Origin: DASQUK01 sp046726215
Lineage (GTDB): Bacteria > Actinomycetota > Acidimicrobiia > Acidimicrobiales > VFJN01
Direction of reading: 5' to 3'
DNA: 64,000 bases
NCBI GenBank assembly: GCA_046726215.1
Contig: JBKPAA010000015.1
Span: 1 to 64,000, forward strand
The notes below the pieces were generated by a model that saw nothing but the letters and a program-made list of their open reading frames with translations, was not told the DNA's origin and did not search any database. The position numbers and the translations under genes were made by a program. This document shows, one piece after another, positions 41,654 through 50,416 of the stretch. The stretch's first letter is position 1, and each line of letters begins with the position of its first letter.

Positions 41654-42853
41654 ATGACCGACGTCGTCGAGCGCTACATCGAGCTGGGGCTGCGGCTCGG
41701 CCGCCACGTCGACGGGTTCGTCGACGCCTACTACGGCCCGCCGGAACTGGCCGCCCGCGCCGACGCCGAGCCGCCGCACCCACCCGCGGCGCTGGCGGCC
41801 GAAGCCGGACGCCTCGTCGCCGACCTCGACGCCGGGGACGGTGCCGACCTTGTCGACGGTGGGCGACGCCGGTGGATCCGGGGCCAGGCCCTGGGGCTGC
41901 GGACCAGCGCCCGCAAGCTCGCCGGTGCCGGGATCGGCTACCTCGACGAGGTCGAGGCCTGCTATGGCGCCCGCCCCGCGCTCGTGCCCGACGACGAGCT
42001 CGCCGCCGCCCACCGGCGCCTCGACCAGGCCCTGCCCGCCAACGGCGGCGCACCGCTGCGCGAGCGGTACATCGCGTGGCGGGAGGCCCACGCGGTTCCC
42101 CCCGACAAGCTCGAGGCCGCCATCCGGTCGCTGGCCGACGACCTGCGGGAACGCAGCCAGGGCCTCTTCGGTCTTCCGGACGGCGAGCACGTGGAGTGGA
42201 TCTTCGAGACCGACAAGCCGTGGGCGGGGTTCAACTACTACGAGGGCGGGCTGCGCAGCCGGGTGGCCATCAACCTCGACCTGCCGGTGCTGTCGCTGAC
42301 CCTCGGTCACCTCGTGGCCCACGAGGCCTATCCGGGCCACCACACCGAACACACCCGCAAGGAGGTCGGCCTCGTCCGCAACCGCCGCTGGCTCGAGGAG
42401 ACGATCTTCCTCGTGGGCACCCCGCAGTGCACGATCGCCGAAGGCCTGGCGGACCTCGGGGTCGAGGTGGTCGTGGGTCGCCGTCCCGAATCGGTCGTGG
42501 CCGAGCACCTGCGGCCCCTGGGCGTCCGCTACGACGCCGAGGCGGCCGCGGCCGTGGCCGAATCGGCCGAGGCGCTGTCGTGGGTGCGGTCGAACGCCGC
42601 CATCCACCTTCACGACGGCGGTTGGCCGGTCGAAGACGTGGTTGCGTACCTGGAGCGTTGGGCGTTGCTGCCCCGCAACCGGGCCGAGAAGGCGGTGTCG
42701 TTCCTCACCGATCCGACGTGGCGCGCCTACAGCCACTGCTACACCGAGGGCCTGCGGCTCTGCCGCGCCTACGTCGACGGCGACGCGGCCCGGTTCGAGC
42801 GCCTGGTCACCGAGCAGCTGCTCCCGGCCGACCTGGCCGGCGCGGCGGCGTAG
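41654..42853 (+). CDS. DUF885 metallopeptidase-like protein
   Basis: A 399-residue cytosolic protein of the DUF885/M32-like group. The zinc-binding region is H-E-A-Y-P-G-H-H (His223, Glu224, His229) in G-H-L-V-A-H-E-A-Y-P-G-H-H, followed by a later Glu-rich segment (E-G-L-A-D-L-G-V-E). It has no signal peptide. Family members are carboxypeptidase-like or remain uncharacterised. It sits between the PPOX gene and the first malyl-CoA-lyase-type gene on the same strand (gap 12 bases), so co-transcription is likely without obvious metabolic link. Confidence 0.85.
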   Translation: MTDVVERYIELGLRLGRHVDGFVDAYYGPPELAARADAEPPHPPAALAAEAGRLVADLDAGDGADLVDGGRRRWIRGQALGLRTSARKLAGAGIGYLDEVEACYGARPALVPDDELAAAHRRLDQALPANGGAPLRERYIAWREAHAVPPDKLEAAIRSLADDLRERSQGLFGLPDGEHVEWIFETDKPWAGFNYYEGGLRSRVAINLDLPVLSLTLGHLVAHEAYPGHHTEHTRKEVGLVRNRRWLEETIFLVGTPQCTIAEGLADLGVEVVVGRRPESVVAEHLRPLGVRYDAEAAAAVAESAEALSWVRSNAAIHLHDGGWPVEDVVAYLERWALLPRNRAEKAVSFLTDPTWRAYSHCYTEGLRLCRAYVDGDAARFERLVTEQLLPADLAGAAA

Positions 42854-42865
42854 GGGCGGAGAGCC

Positions 42866-43807
42866 ATGTCGACGCGGTCGCGTGACCTGCCCCGGCGGTC
42901 GTGCCACGCGGTGCCCGGGTCGAATCCCCGCTTCATTGCCAAGGCGCAGCGGCTGCCCGTCGACATGGCGTTCCTCGACCTCGAGGACGCCGTTGCGCCG
43001 ACGGAGAAGGAGGCCGCCCGGGCCACCGTCGCCGACGCCGTCTCCACCGGCGATTGGGGCGACACGATCGTCGCGGTGCGGGTCAACGACTGGTCGACCC
43101 GATGGACGACCGCCGACATCCTCGAGGTCGTCGCCCGGGCCGGCCCGCGCCTCGACGAGCTCGTCCTGCCCAAGGTGGAGAGCCCGGCCCAGGTGGTGGC
43201 CGCAGACCTGGTGCTCCGCCAAGCCGAGATCCAGGCGGGCCTGCCCGTGGGCGACATCGGCATCGAGGCCCAGATCGAGTCGCCCGCGGGGTTGATCGAC
43301 GTGGAGGCCATCTGCGCCGCCTCCCCCCGGCTCGAGGCGGTCGTGTTCGGTCCCGCCGACTTCGCGGCCTCGATGCAGATGCCGATGCTCACGGCCGGGG
43401 TCGAGATCCCCGAGTATCCCGGCGACCACTTCCACTATGTGCTCACCCGCATCCTCGCCGCCGGCCGGGCCCATGGCCTCCAGGTCATCGACGGTCCCTA
43501 CCTGCGGATCCGGGACCTCGACGGGCTGCGGGCCTACTGCCAGCGGGCCCGGGCGCTGGGCATCGACGGCAAGTGGACCGTCCATCCCGACCAGGTGCCG
43601 ATCGTCAACGAGGTGTTCTCGCCCACCCAGGAGCAGTTCGACCGGGCGTGTGCCGTCCTAGACGCGCTTGGCTTGGCCGCCGGTGACGAGGGCCAGGGCG
43701 CCGTCCGCTTCGGGGACGAGATGGTCGACGAGGCCTCCCGGAAGATGGCGGTCAAGCTGGTGGCCCGGGGTGAACGGGCGGGGCTGGTCCGTACACCCTC
43801 GCGTTAG
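42866..43807 (+). CDS. HpcH/HpaI-CitE family CoA lyase 1 (malyl/methylmalyl-CoA lyase-like)
   Basis: A 313-residue TIM-barrel lyase. Visible motifs are the N-terminal Arg-rich R-S-C-H-A-V-P-G-S-N, the acidic F-L-D-L-E-D-A-V-A-P-T with metal and CoA residues, Q-I-E-S-P-A-G-L and D-G-K-W-T-V-H-P-D-Q. Mg2+ and CoA-ester binding fit the malyl-CoA, beta-methylmalyl-CoA and citramalyl-CoA lyases; the length equals Mcl1 of the ethylmalonyl-CoA pathway. It is the first of three paralogues within 4 kb. Which reaction each performs cannot be decided by sequence reading alone. Confidence 0.85.
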   Translation: MSTRSRDLPRRSCHAVPGSNPRFIAKAQRLPVDMAFLDLEDAVAPTEKEAARATVADAVSTGDWGDTIVAVRVNDWSTRWTTADILEVVARAGPRLDELVLPKVESPAQVVAADLVLRQAEIQAGLPVGDIGIEAQIESPAGLIDVEAICAASPRLEAVVFGPADFAASMQMPMLTAGVEIPEYPGDHFHYVLTRILAAGRAHGLQVIDGPYLRIRDLDGLRAYCQRARALGIDGKWTVHPDQVPIVNEVFSPTQEQFDRACAVLDALGLAAGDEGQGAVRFGDEMVDEASRKMAVKLVARGERAGLVRTPSR

Positions 43808-43851
43808 GGCCTATCCGCTCGGCCTCTCATGGTGTCGCCGAGCGCCGGAGT

Positions 43852-44346
43852 TCAGTCATGGCCCCGCCGGGTGAATGCGATGTCCATCCACGAGGACCAG
43901 TTGACACCATCCTCGGACCGCTCCCAGAGCGCAGTCATCGCATCCCCGTCCGGGGCGATGGTGAGAGTCGACCTGACCCTGGCGGTCGATGCGTCGACCG
44001 GTTGCGCCGCGGGCGCGATCTCGGGCCCGCCGCTGAAGTGGAACACTCCCTGATCGTCGACGACCAGCTCCATCACCTCTGCATTCCCCTCGTTGTCGAA
44101 TGAGCGCGCCAGGAACGCACCGTCACGAGACGCCGGTTCGCCGATGATCTCGATGGCTCGCACCGCTTGCGGACCGACGGTCACGTCGACGTGGTGCACC
44201 AGGAAGTGGCCCCCGGGCAGGACCTCGTAGACGTCCGCGCCGGACACGGGAACGGGCGGGTCGCCGAGCACATGGCCGGTCGTGGCCCAGTCGCCGACGA
44301 TGCCCCGCAGTCGTTCATGCTGGATGTCCCAATGGTCTATGGGCAT
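43852..44346 (-). CDS. DUF1579-like conserved protein
   Basis: A 164-residue protein starting at the ATG at 44346 with a perfect AAAGGAGG ten bases upstream. The W-D-I-Q-H-E-R-L-R-G-I-V-G-D-W start, G-H-F-L-V-H-H-V-D-V and a C-terminal W-E-R-S-E-D-G-V-N-W-S-S-W-M-D are those of the DUF1579 lipocalin-like barrel (about 160 residues). Ligand unknown. It lies convergent to lyase 1 and divergent from lyase 2, and so interrupts the row of lyase genes. Confidence 0.75.
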   Translation of the reverse strand: MPIDHWDIQHERLRGIVGDWATTGHVLGDPPVPVSGADVYEVLPGGHFLVHHVDVTVGPQAVRAIEIIGEPASRDGAFLARSFDNEGNAEVMELVVDDQGVFHFSGGPEIAPAAQPVDASTARVRSTLTIAPDGDAMTALWERSEDGVNWSSWMDIAFTRRGHD

Positions 44347-44493
44347 GGCGCCCACACCTCCTTTGGCCCTCCCGAGCCGAGACGACTCAGCAGCGATACG
44401 ACTGCGGCCCGGGGCGAAAATCATCGGTGCCCGCCTTGAGCTTGCTGGCCCGCCACACGGGGTGCGGTAGGCAGCCCGAAATCCGAGCCCCGC

Positions 44494-44499
44494 TAGCAT
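44494..44499 (+). promoter_or_regulatory. -10 box TAGCAT for lyase 2
   Basis: TAGCAT lies eight bases before the ATG at 44508. The spacing predicts a leaderless transcript carrying lyase 2 and the overlapping lyase 3 gene. Confidence 0.5.
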
Positions 44500-44507
44500 C
44501 CCTGGGC

Positions 44508-45590
44508 ATGCCTGGCCACCGTCCGCCCAAGGACTTCTTCCGGCCGCTGGCGGTCGGGGCCCCCGCACCGCTGCGGGAGATCCCGGTCCGGCCCTCCCGG
44601 ATGATCCACTTCTTCCCGGCGTCGAATCCCAAGATGGTGGCCAAGGTCCCCGACATGGCGAGCCAGGTCGACGTCCTGTTGGCCAACCTCGAGGATGGTG
44701 TGCCGGCCGCCGACAAGGAGGCTGCGCGCGCCGGGATGGTCGAGGTGGCCAAGAAGTGGAGCGCCCCCGACACCCAGCTGTGGACGCGGGTCAATTCGCT
44801 CGACTCGCCGTGGGCGCTCGACGACCTCACCGCCGCGGTCACCGAGGTCGGTGACGCACTCGACGTCATCATGATCCCGAAGGTCGACGGCCCCGAGGAC
44901 ATCCACTACGTTGACCGCCTGCTGGCCCAGCTCGAGGCGAGGACCGGGCGCGCAGAGCCGCTGCTCGTGCACGCCATCCTCGAGACCGCCCGTGGCGTGG
45001 CCAACGTCGAGGAGATCTGCGCCGCCAGCCCCCGCATGCAGGGTCTCTCGCTGGGACCCGCCGACCTCGCCGCCAACCGGCGCATGAAGACCACTCGGGT
45101 CGGAGGCGGCCACCCCGGCTACCTGGTGCGGCGGGACCCCGACCCCGACGACCCGGACGCACCCCGGGCCACCTACCAGCAGGACCTGTGGCACTACACG
45201 CTGGCCCGCATGGTCGACGCCTGCGTGTCCAACGGGGTGCTGCCGTACTACGGGCCGTTCGGCGACATCAAAGACACCGTCGCCTGCGAGGACCAGTTCC
45301 GCAACGCCTTCCTGCTCGGCTGTGTCGGCGCCTGGAGCCTGCACCCCTCCCAGATCGACATCGCCAAGCGGGTGTTCAGCCCAGACCCCGCCGAAGTGGC
45401 TCATGCCCAGCGGGTCATCGAGGCCATGGGCGACGGCACCGGCGCCATCATGCTCGACGGCAAGATGGAGGACGACGCGTCGGTCAAGCAGTGCAGGGTG
45501 ATCGTCGAGCTGGCGCACCAGCTGGCCGAGCGGGATCCGCAGCTGGCTGCCGCCTACGGCTTCGCCGCGACGGGGCGAGTCGGAGCGTGA
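44508..45590 (+). CDS. CitE-family CoA lyase 2 (malyl-CoA lyase-like)
   Basis: A 360-residue member of the same TIM-barrel family, longer than the first. Motifs are R-P-S-R-M-I-H-F-F-P-A-S-N, L-L-A-N-L-E-D-G-V-P-A, V-H-A-I-L-E-T-A-R-G-V, S-L-G-P-A-D-L-A-A and W-S-L-H-P-S-Q-I-D. An actinobacterial malyl-CoA/beta-methylmalyl-CoA lyase is the nearest match I recognise. Its stop overlaps the GTG of lyase 3 (GTGA), so the two are made together. A paired lyase and thioesterase, as in the ethylmalonyl-CoA pathway (Mcl1 and Mcl2), would fit. Confidence 0.85.
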   Translation: MPGHRPPKDFFRPLAVGAPAPLREIPVRPSRMIHFFPASNPKMVAKVPDMASQVDVLLANLEDGVPAADKEAARAGMVEVAKKWSAPDTQLWTRVNSLDSPWALDDLTAAVTEVGDALDVIMIPKVDGPEDIHYVDRLLAQLEARTGRAEPLLVHAILETARGVANVEEICAASPRMQGLSLGPADLAANRRMKTTRVGGGHPGYLVRRDPDPDDPDAPRATYQQDLWHYTLARMVDACVSNGVLPYYGPFGDIKDTVACEDQFRNAFLLGCVGAWSLHPSQIDIAKRVFSPDPAEVAHAQRVIEAMGDGTGAIMLDGKMEDDASVKQCRVIVELAHQLAERDPQLAAAYGFAATGRVGA

Positions 45591-46477
45591 CTTTCGTGGA
45601 GGAGCCTGCGCTTCGACCCCGGCGGTCGGTCCTCTACATGCCCGGCGCCAACGAGCGCGCCCTGTCCAAGGCCGAGACCCTGCCCGCCGACGCCCTGATC
45701 CTCGACCTCGAGGACGCGGTCGCCCCCGACGCCAAGGCCGATGCCCGCGATCGGGTGTGCGAGGCGGTGGCATCGGGTCGCTACGGGCGACGCGAGGTCA
45801 CCATAAGGGTCAACGGCGCCGGCACGCCCTGGCACGACGACGACCTGCGGGCGGCGGCCGCGGCCGGTCCCGCCGCAGTGGTGGTCCCCAAGGTGAACTC
45901 CGCGGGCGCGGTGCACGCCATCGAAAAGGCCCTCGAGGCGGGCGGTGCCGCCGACGGGACCGCCATCTGGGCCATGCTCGAGACACCGGCGGCGACGCTG
46001 CGCGCCGAGGAGGTCGGCGCCGCCTCCGAGCGGCTCACGGTGCTGGTGATGGGCACCAACGACCTCGCCAAGGAACTCCAGGCGGAGCACGTGCGGGGAC
46101 GGCAGCCGCTGCTGCCGGGCCTCGGGCTGTGCCTGCTCGCAGCCCGCGCCACCGGCAAGGTCATACTCGACGGGGTCTACAACGACATCGCCGACGCCGA
46201 GGGGTTCGAGGCGGAGTGCCGCCAGGGGCGTCAGCTGGGCTTCGACGGCAAGACGCTGATCCACCCCAGCCAGCTCGAGCCCTGCAACCGGGTGTTCGCG
46301 CCGGCGGCCGACGAGGTGGAGCGGGCCGGCCGCATCATCGAGGCGTTCGAGCAGGCCCAGGCAGAGGGTCGCGGGGTGGTCACCGTCGAGGGCCGCATGG
46401 TCGAGAACCTCCACGTCGAACAGGCCCGCCGCACCCTGGCGCTGGCCGCAGCCATCAACGCACTCGAAGGCAACTAA
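45587..46477 (+). CDS. CitE-family CoA lyase 3
   Basis: A 296-residue member whose start GTG at 45587 overlaps the stop of lyase 2. The order of motifs is R-R-S-V-L-Y-M-P-G-A-N-E-R-A-L, I-L-D-L-E-D-A-V-A-P-D, W-A-M-L-E-T-P-A-A-T, V-M-G-T-N-D-L-A-K and G-K-T-L-I-H-P-S-Q-L. The N-D-L-A-K segment and shorter length are like citrate-lyase-beta/citramalyl-CoA lyases or the malyl-CoA thioesterase (Mcl2). The last four bases overlap the convergent SDR gene. Confidence 0.85.
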   Translation: MTFVEEPALRPRRSVLYMPGANERALSKAETLPADALILDLEDAVAPDAKADARDRVCEAVASGRYGRREVTIRVNGAGTPWHDDDLRAAAAAGPAAVVVPKVNSAGAVHAIEKALEAGGAADGTAIWAMLETPAATLRAEEVGAASERLTVLVMGTNDLAKELQAEHVRGRQPLLPGLGLCLLAARATGKVILDGVYNDIADAEGFEAECRQGRQLGFDGKTLIHPSQLEPCNRVFAPAADEVERAGRIIEAFEQAQAEGRGVVTVEGRMVENLHVEQARRTLALAAAINALEGN

Positions 46478-47358
46478 GCCCGGCGCGGCCCATCCTCGGG
46501 CGTCACGTTCCAGTACACGGGCTGTGCATTGGCGGCGATCGCGTCCCAGCGCTGGCGCGCAGACTCCACCGTGGTGGGGTGGGTGAGGACCCAGAAGCGG
46601 CCGCTTCGGATGGCGTCGACCACCTGGGCGGCGACGTCGGCGGGGTCCATGCCGCCGTCGATGAGACCTTGGATCAACGCCCGGACCATGTCCGCGTCGA
46701 CCTCGATCCCGGACACCACCGCCGTCTCGTCCGGGGCCACGTCTGCGGGCCGGTTGCGCTCGGAGTCGGCGATGTTCGTGCGCACCCACTCGGGGCACAG
46801 GACCGACACCCCTATGGGGGCGCCCGTGAGCTGCAGGTCGAAGTACAGCGACTCCGACAGCGCCACCACCGCATGCTTGGTCGCGAAGTAGGGCGCCATG
46901 CCCGGGCCCGTGAGGATCCCGGCGGCCGACGCCGTGTTCACGACGTGTCCCTCGCCCTGCTCGATCATTCGGGGGACGAAGGCGCGGATGCCCCGGGCGA
47001 CGCCCAGGAGGTTCACGTCGACCGCCCAGCGCCAGCGGTCGGGCGGCACGTTCCACGCGAGCCCGCCGACGCCCACCCCGGCGTTGTTGCACAGCACGTG
47101 CGCAGCCCCGAACCGGTCGAACGTGGCCGCCGCCAGGGCGTCCACGGCCTCGTCGTCGCGCACGTCGGTGAGCACGCCCACGACGCTGTCCGCACCGAAC
47201 TCGTCGGCCAGCTCATCGGTGGCCTTGTCGAGCGCTGCGGGCTCCACATCCGCCAGCACCACGCGCATGCCCTCACCGGCGAACCGCCGGGCGAGCCCCA
47301 GGCCGATGCCCGAGGCCCCGCCGGTCACCACGGCCACCTTGCCCTGGAGGTCCTGCAT
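46474..47358 (-). CDS. Short-chain dehydrogenase/reductase
   Basis: A 294-residue classical SDR. Rossmann motif TGGASGIGLG (12-21), N-N-A-G at 91-94, catalytic Ser144, Tyr157 and Lys161 in Y-F-A-T-K. It has a TAGCGT box (47366-47371) seven bases before the ATG. The C-terminus (R-F-W-V-L-T-H-P-T) is typical of the actinobacterial SDRs annotated as ketoreductases. Its 3' end overlaps lyase 3 by four bases on the other strand. Substrate unknown. Confidence 0.93.
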   Translation of the reverse strand: MQDLQGKVAVVTGGASGIGLGLARRFAGEGMRVVLADVEPAALDKATDELADEFGADSVVGVLTDVRDDEAVDALAAATFDRFGAAHVLCNNAGVGVGGLAWNVPPDRWRWAVDVNLLGVARGIRAFVPRMIEQGEGHVVNTASAAGILTGPGMAPYFATKHAVVALSESLYFDLQLTGAPIGVSVLCPEWVRTNIADSERNRPADVAPDETAVVSGIEVDADMVRALIQGLIDGGMDPADVAAQVVDAIRSGRFWVLTHPTTVESARQRWDAIAANAQPVYWNVTPEDGPRRA

Positions 47359-47409
47359 CGCAGGGACGCTACTGACCGGTGACGTTCGCGATCACGCCGC
47401 CAGCGCCCA

Positions 47410-48141
47410 CTAGATGCCGAGCAGCTCGAAGGACACGCCCAAACGCCCGCCGAAACGCTCGGCGGTGGCCTCAGCCCATTGGCGGAGGAACACCTCGGGG
47501 TTCGGATCGCCCAACCCCGCCAGGTACGCGGCGTGGCGCCGCAACGAGTCGACGCCGATGTCGAAGGTGGCGGTCACGTCCACGGCGTGCGTGGGCTTAG
47601 GTGAGGCGATCACCGCCAGGTAACGAACACCCGGCCAGGGTTCAAGCCCATCGGCGCGAAGCTCGGGGAAGACCCAGCGGTTGGCGGCGTCGCGCACCGC
47701 GTCGATGGTGGCCAGCCCTACGGCCCGGTGGTCGGACATGTTGACGTAGGTCCCGCCGTAGCTGTCGCGGTGGTTGACGGCCATCACCAACTCCGGCCGG
47801 TGGCGCCGGATCGCCGCCGCCAGGTCGCGCCGCAGCGGCAAGCCGTACTCGATGGTGCCGTCGGGGTGGTCCAGGAACTCGACCTCGGACACGCCCACCA
47901 CGGCGGCGCTGTCACGCTGCTCGCTCATGCGCACGAGGGCGCTCTCGGCGGGATCCAGCGAATCGATGCCCGCCTCGCCCTTGCTGGCCAGCACGTACGC
48001 GACCCGCTTGCCCTGGTCGGTCCACCGAGCGACGGCGGCGGCGCCCCCGTACTCGAGGTCGTCGGGATGGGCCATGACGGCCAGCGCCCGCTCCCAGTCC
48101 TCCGGGAGTTCGGCGAGCTGTGGGCTGGCGGTGTCCGGCAC
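47410..48141 (-). CDS. PIG-L family deacetylase
   Basis: A 243-residue zinc deacetylase of the LmbE/PIG-L group. The zinc motif is A-V-M-A-H-P-D-D-L-E-Y near residue 22-32, followed by FLDHPDGTIEYG and M-S-D-H-R-A-V-G with the third ligand His. The family includes the mycothiol enzymes MshB and Mca, and other N-acetyl-sugar deacetylases. The GTG at 48141 shares a base with the stop of the acyl-CoA dehydrogenase gene, so both are in one unit. Confidence 0.9.
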   Translation of the reverse strand: MPDTASPQLAELPEDWERALAVMAHPDDLEYGGAAAVARWTDQGKRVAYVLASKGEAGIDSLDPAESALVRMSEQRDSAAVVGVSEVEFLDHPDGTIEYGLPLRRDLAAAIRRHRPELVMAVNHRDSYGGTYVNMSDHRAVGLATIDAVRDAANRWVFPELRADGLEPWPGVRYLAVIASPKPTHAVDVTATFDIGVDSLRRHAAYLAGLGDPNPEVFLRQWAEATAERFGGRLGVSFELLGI

Positions 48142-49742
48142 TATTGCCTCGCCGCCTCCACCAGCCGGCGGGCGATGACCTTGAGGCAGAGGGTCTCGTC
48201 CGCGCCCTCGAAGATCGACAGGACGCGCGCATCGACGAAGTAGCGGCTGACGGCGTACTCCTCGGCGTAGCCGTAGCCGCCATGGATCTGCATGGCGTCA
48301 CGGGTGACCCACTCGGCGGCCTTGCACACGTACGCCTTGACCATCGCCGCCTCCATCGAACCCTCGCCCTTGGCCATGAGGCGGGCCACGGCGTAGGCGA
48401 ACTGGCGCGCCGCCTGGATGGTCACCGCCATGCGGGCCAGCTTGGCCTTGGTGAGTTGGTAGTTGGCGATGGGTTGCCCGAAGACCGACCGGTCGAGCGC
48501 GTACTGGCGGGCGTCCTCGTACGCGGCCTGCATCACCCCGATGGCGCGGGCCGCGGTCTGCAGCCGGCCGTTCTCGAAGCCCGCCATCTGCAGATAGAAA
48601 CCTTGGCCCAAGCCGTCGTCACCGCCGACCAGGCCTGCGTCGGCAACGAACCAGTCGTCGAAGGCGATCTCGTAGGAGTGCATGCCGCGGTAGCCGATTG
48701 TGTCTATCGGTCGGCCCTCCATGCGGCCGCCACCGGGGCCGCCATCGGCTCCCGCCTCCTGGGTGAACTGGAAGCCGTGGGCCTCGCCGCGGGGCTTGGG
48801 GACCACGAACAGCGACAGGCCTCGATGCGCCCGGGAGCGGTCGGGATCGGTGCGGGCCAGCAGCATCAGGACCTCGGCGCGGGCTGCGAACGTACACCAC
48901 GTCTTCACCCCGCTGATGAGCCACCCACCGTCGGTCGGCGCGGCCATGGTGGTGATCGCCGCCACGTCGGAGCCGTAGTCCGGCTCGGTCACCGCCACGG
49001 CTGCCATGTCCTCGGCGCTGGCCAGCCGGGGCAGCCAATACCGCTTCTGCTTCTCGGTGCCGCCCTTGACCAGCGCCCGGGTGAGGATCTCCGGCCGGGT
49101 GATGAGCGAGCCGCCGACGCCCAGCGAGCCCCGCGACAGCTCCTCGGTGGCGACGACCATGCCCATGTAGTCGCTCTCGCCCCCGACGGCGAACCCGCCG
49201 TACTCCTCGGGCACCGACAGGCCGAAGGCGCCGAGCTCGGCCAGCCCCGAGATGATGTCCTCGGGGATGTCGGTGTTGTGCCGGTGGACCTGCTCCGCAA
49301 CCGGGCGGATCTTGTCGTCGGCGAAGCGGCGGAACGTGTCCTGCACGAGCTCGAAGTCGTCGGCGAGGTGGCGGGGCCCGGGCCCGTCGATGGACGCCAG
49401 GAAGGCCGGATCGCGGTGGGCGGCCACGAACGAGCGGGCGTCGTCGAGCGCGGTGGGTTCGAGCCCCCATGCGGCCTCGCGGCCGTAGAGCCTGCCGGCC
49501 ACGTCGGCGACGGCCTCGGCGGCGAACGCGCACGTGATGGCCGCCTCTTGGCCCCCCTGTGTCCCGTAGTCGAGCAGCGTCCGCGCGGTCTCGATGGCGG
49601 CGGCGGCGTGGGCGAGGTCGTAGGCCACAACCTGGTCGGTGTCGACGGAGCCGGCGGCGGCCAGGTGACCGAACGCCCGGCGCACGACGTCGCGGGCGAG
49701 CTCGACGGCGGACACGGCGGCGTCGATGTCGGGGGCAGTCAT
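48141..49742 (-). CDS. mcd: Acyl-CoA dehydrogenase, methylsuccinyl-CoA dehydrogenase-like
   Basis: A 533-residue ACAD. The ATG at 49742 is preceded by TACGGT (49751-49756) eight bases upstream. The first 120 residues (M-T-A-P-D-I-D-A-A-V, T-L-L-D-Y-G-T-Q-G-G) are an extra helical domain not found in standard ACADs of about 380-400 residues. They and the length fit the (2S)-methylsuccinyl-CoA dehydrogenase Mcd of the ethylmalonyl-CoA pathway. The catalytic core has the motifs LGAFGLSVPEEYGG, AVTEPDYGSDVA, Y-R-G-M-H-S-Y-E-I and the end I-H-G-G-Y-G-Y-A-E-E-Y with F-E-G-A-D-E-T. Its divergent neighbour is a MaoC hydratase. The Mcd assignment is an inference from architecture and context. Confidence 0.8.
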   Translation of the reverse strand: MTAPDIDAAVSAVELARDVVRRAFGHLAAAGSVDTDQVVAYDLAHAAAAIETARTLLDYGTQGGQEAAITCAFAAEAVADVAGRLYGREAAWGLEPTALDDARSFVAAHRDPAFLASIDGPGPRHLADDFELVQDTFRRFADDKIRPVAEQVHRHNTDIPEDIISGLAELGAFGLSVPEEYGGFAVGGESDYMGMVVATEELSRGSLGVGGSLITRPEILTRALVKGGTEKQKRYWLPRLASAEDMAAVAVTEPDYGSDVAAITTMAAPTDGGWLISGVKTWCTFAARAEVLMLLARTDPDRSRAHRGLSLFVVPKPRGEAHGFQFTQEAGADGGPGGGRMEGRPIDTIGYRGMHSYEIAFDDWFVADAGLVGGDDGLGQGFYLQMAGFENGRLQTAARAIGVMQAAYEDARQYALDRSVFGQPIANYQLTKAKLARMAVTIQAARQFAYAVARLMAKGEGSMEAAMVKAYVCKAAEWVTRDAMQIHGGYGYAEEYAVSRYFVDARVLSIFEGADETLCLKVIARRLVEAARQ

Positions 49743-49750
49743 GGCTGGGG

Positions 49751-49840
49751 ACCGTATTCGCCCACCCGCCGCGGTGTCAGGTGGCGGGATCGGCATACAG
49801 CTCGAGGACGCTGGCCGGCGGGCGCGACGGTCCCTACCGT
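49751..49840. promoter_or_regulatory. Divergent promoter region between mcd-like and mch-like genes
   Basis: On the minus strand TACGGT (49751-49756) stands eight bases from the dehydrogenase ATG; on the plus strand TACCGT (49835-49840) stands eight bases from the hydratase ATG. Both could yield leaderless transcripts from the same 106-base gap. Confidence 0.6.
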
Positions 49841-49848
49841 GTCCCGCC

Positions 49849-50361
49849 ATGGCCACGATCGACCGCCCCTTCGGCCGTTACCTCGAGGACTTCGAGGTCG
49901 GCGACGTCTACCGGCACTGGCCCGGCAAGACGATCACCGAGTACGACGACCACCTCTTCTGCATGATCACGATGAACCACCACCCGCTGCACACCAACGA
50001 GTGGTTCGCCGAGAACGAGACCGTGCACGGCCGGAACGTGGTCGTGGGCAACCTCGTCTACTCGCTGGTGCTGGGGATGTCGGTGCCCGACGTCAGCGGT
50101 GCGGCCGTCGCCAACCTCGAGGTCGAGGTGCTGAAGCACCCCAAGCCGACCTTCCACGGCGACACCATCTACGCCGTGACCAGGGTGCTCGACAAAAAGG
50201 AAACGTCAGACGGCAAGCGCGGCATCGTGACCGTCGAGTCCAAGGGCATCAACCAGCGCGAGGAGGAGGTCTGCACTTTCACCCGGCGGCTGATGGTGTG
50301 GAAGAGGGACCATGCTCCGGCCCGCCACTATCCCTACGGCGACGAGGTGTTCGCCGGGTAG
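49849..50361 (+). CDS. mch: MaoC family hydratase (mesaconyl-CoA hydratase-like)
   Basis: A 170-residue hot-dog fold enzyme. The family core is F-G-R-Y-L-E-D-F-E-V-G-D-V-Y, with the active-site D-D-H-L-F-C and H-P-L-H-T-N residues (a D-x-x-H-x-x-x-x pattern) and V-V-G-N-L-V-Y-S-L-V-L-G-M-S-V. MaoC proteins next to Mcd hydrate mesaconyl-CoA to beta-methylmalyl-CoA. The single-domain length is shorter than the roughly 340-residue proteobacterial Mch. Together with the three lyases it supports the pathway. The product of Mch would be split by the lyases in this window. Confidence 0.82.
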   Translation: MATIDRPFGRYLEDFEVGDVYRHWPGKTITEYDDHLFCMITMNHHPLHTNEWFAENETVHGRNVVVGNLVYSLVLGMSVPDVSGAAVANLEVEVLKHPKPTFHGDTIYAVTRVLDKKETSDGKRGIVTVESKGINQREEEVCTFTRRLMVWKRDHAPARHYPYGDEVFAG

Positions 50362-50416
50362 TGCCACCACATGTCTCTTACTTGTATGCTTGCGGGGAGC
50401 GAGCAGGAGGCGGCAC

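Noticed and set aside
48143..48150. Single ATTGCCTC box like those of the 95-bp repeat
   Set aside because: It lies in the last codons of the mcd-like gene with no second box 29 bases away on either strand; an 8-base match by chance in a 64-kb window is expected.
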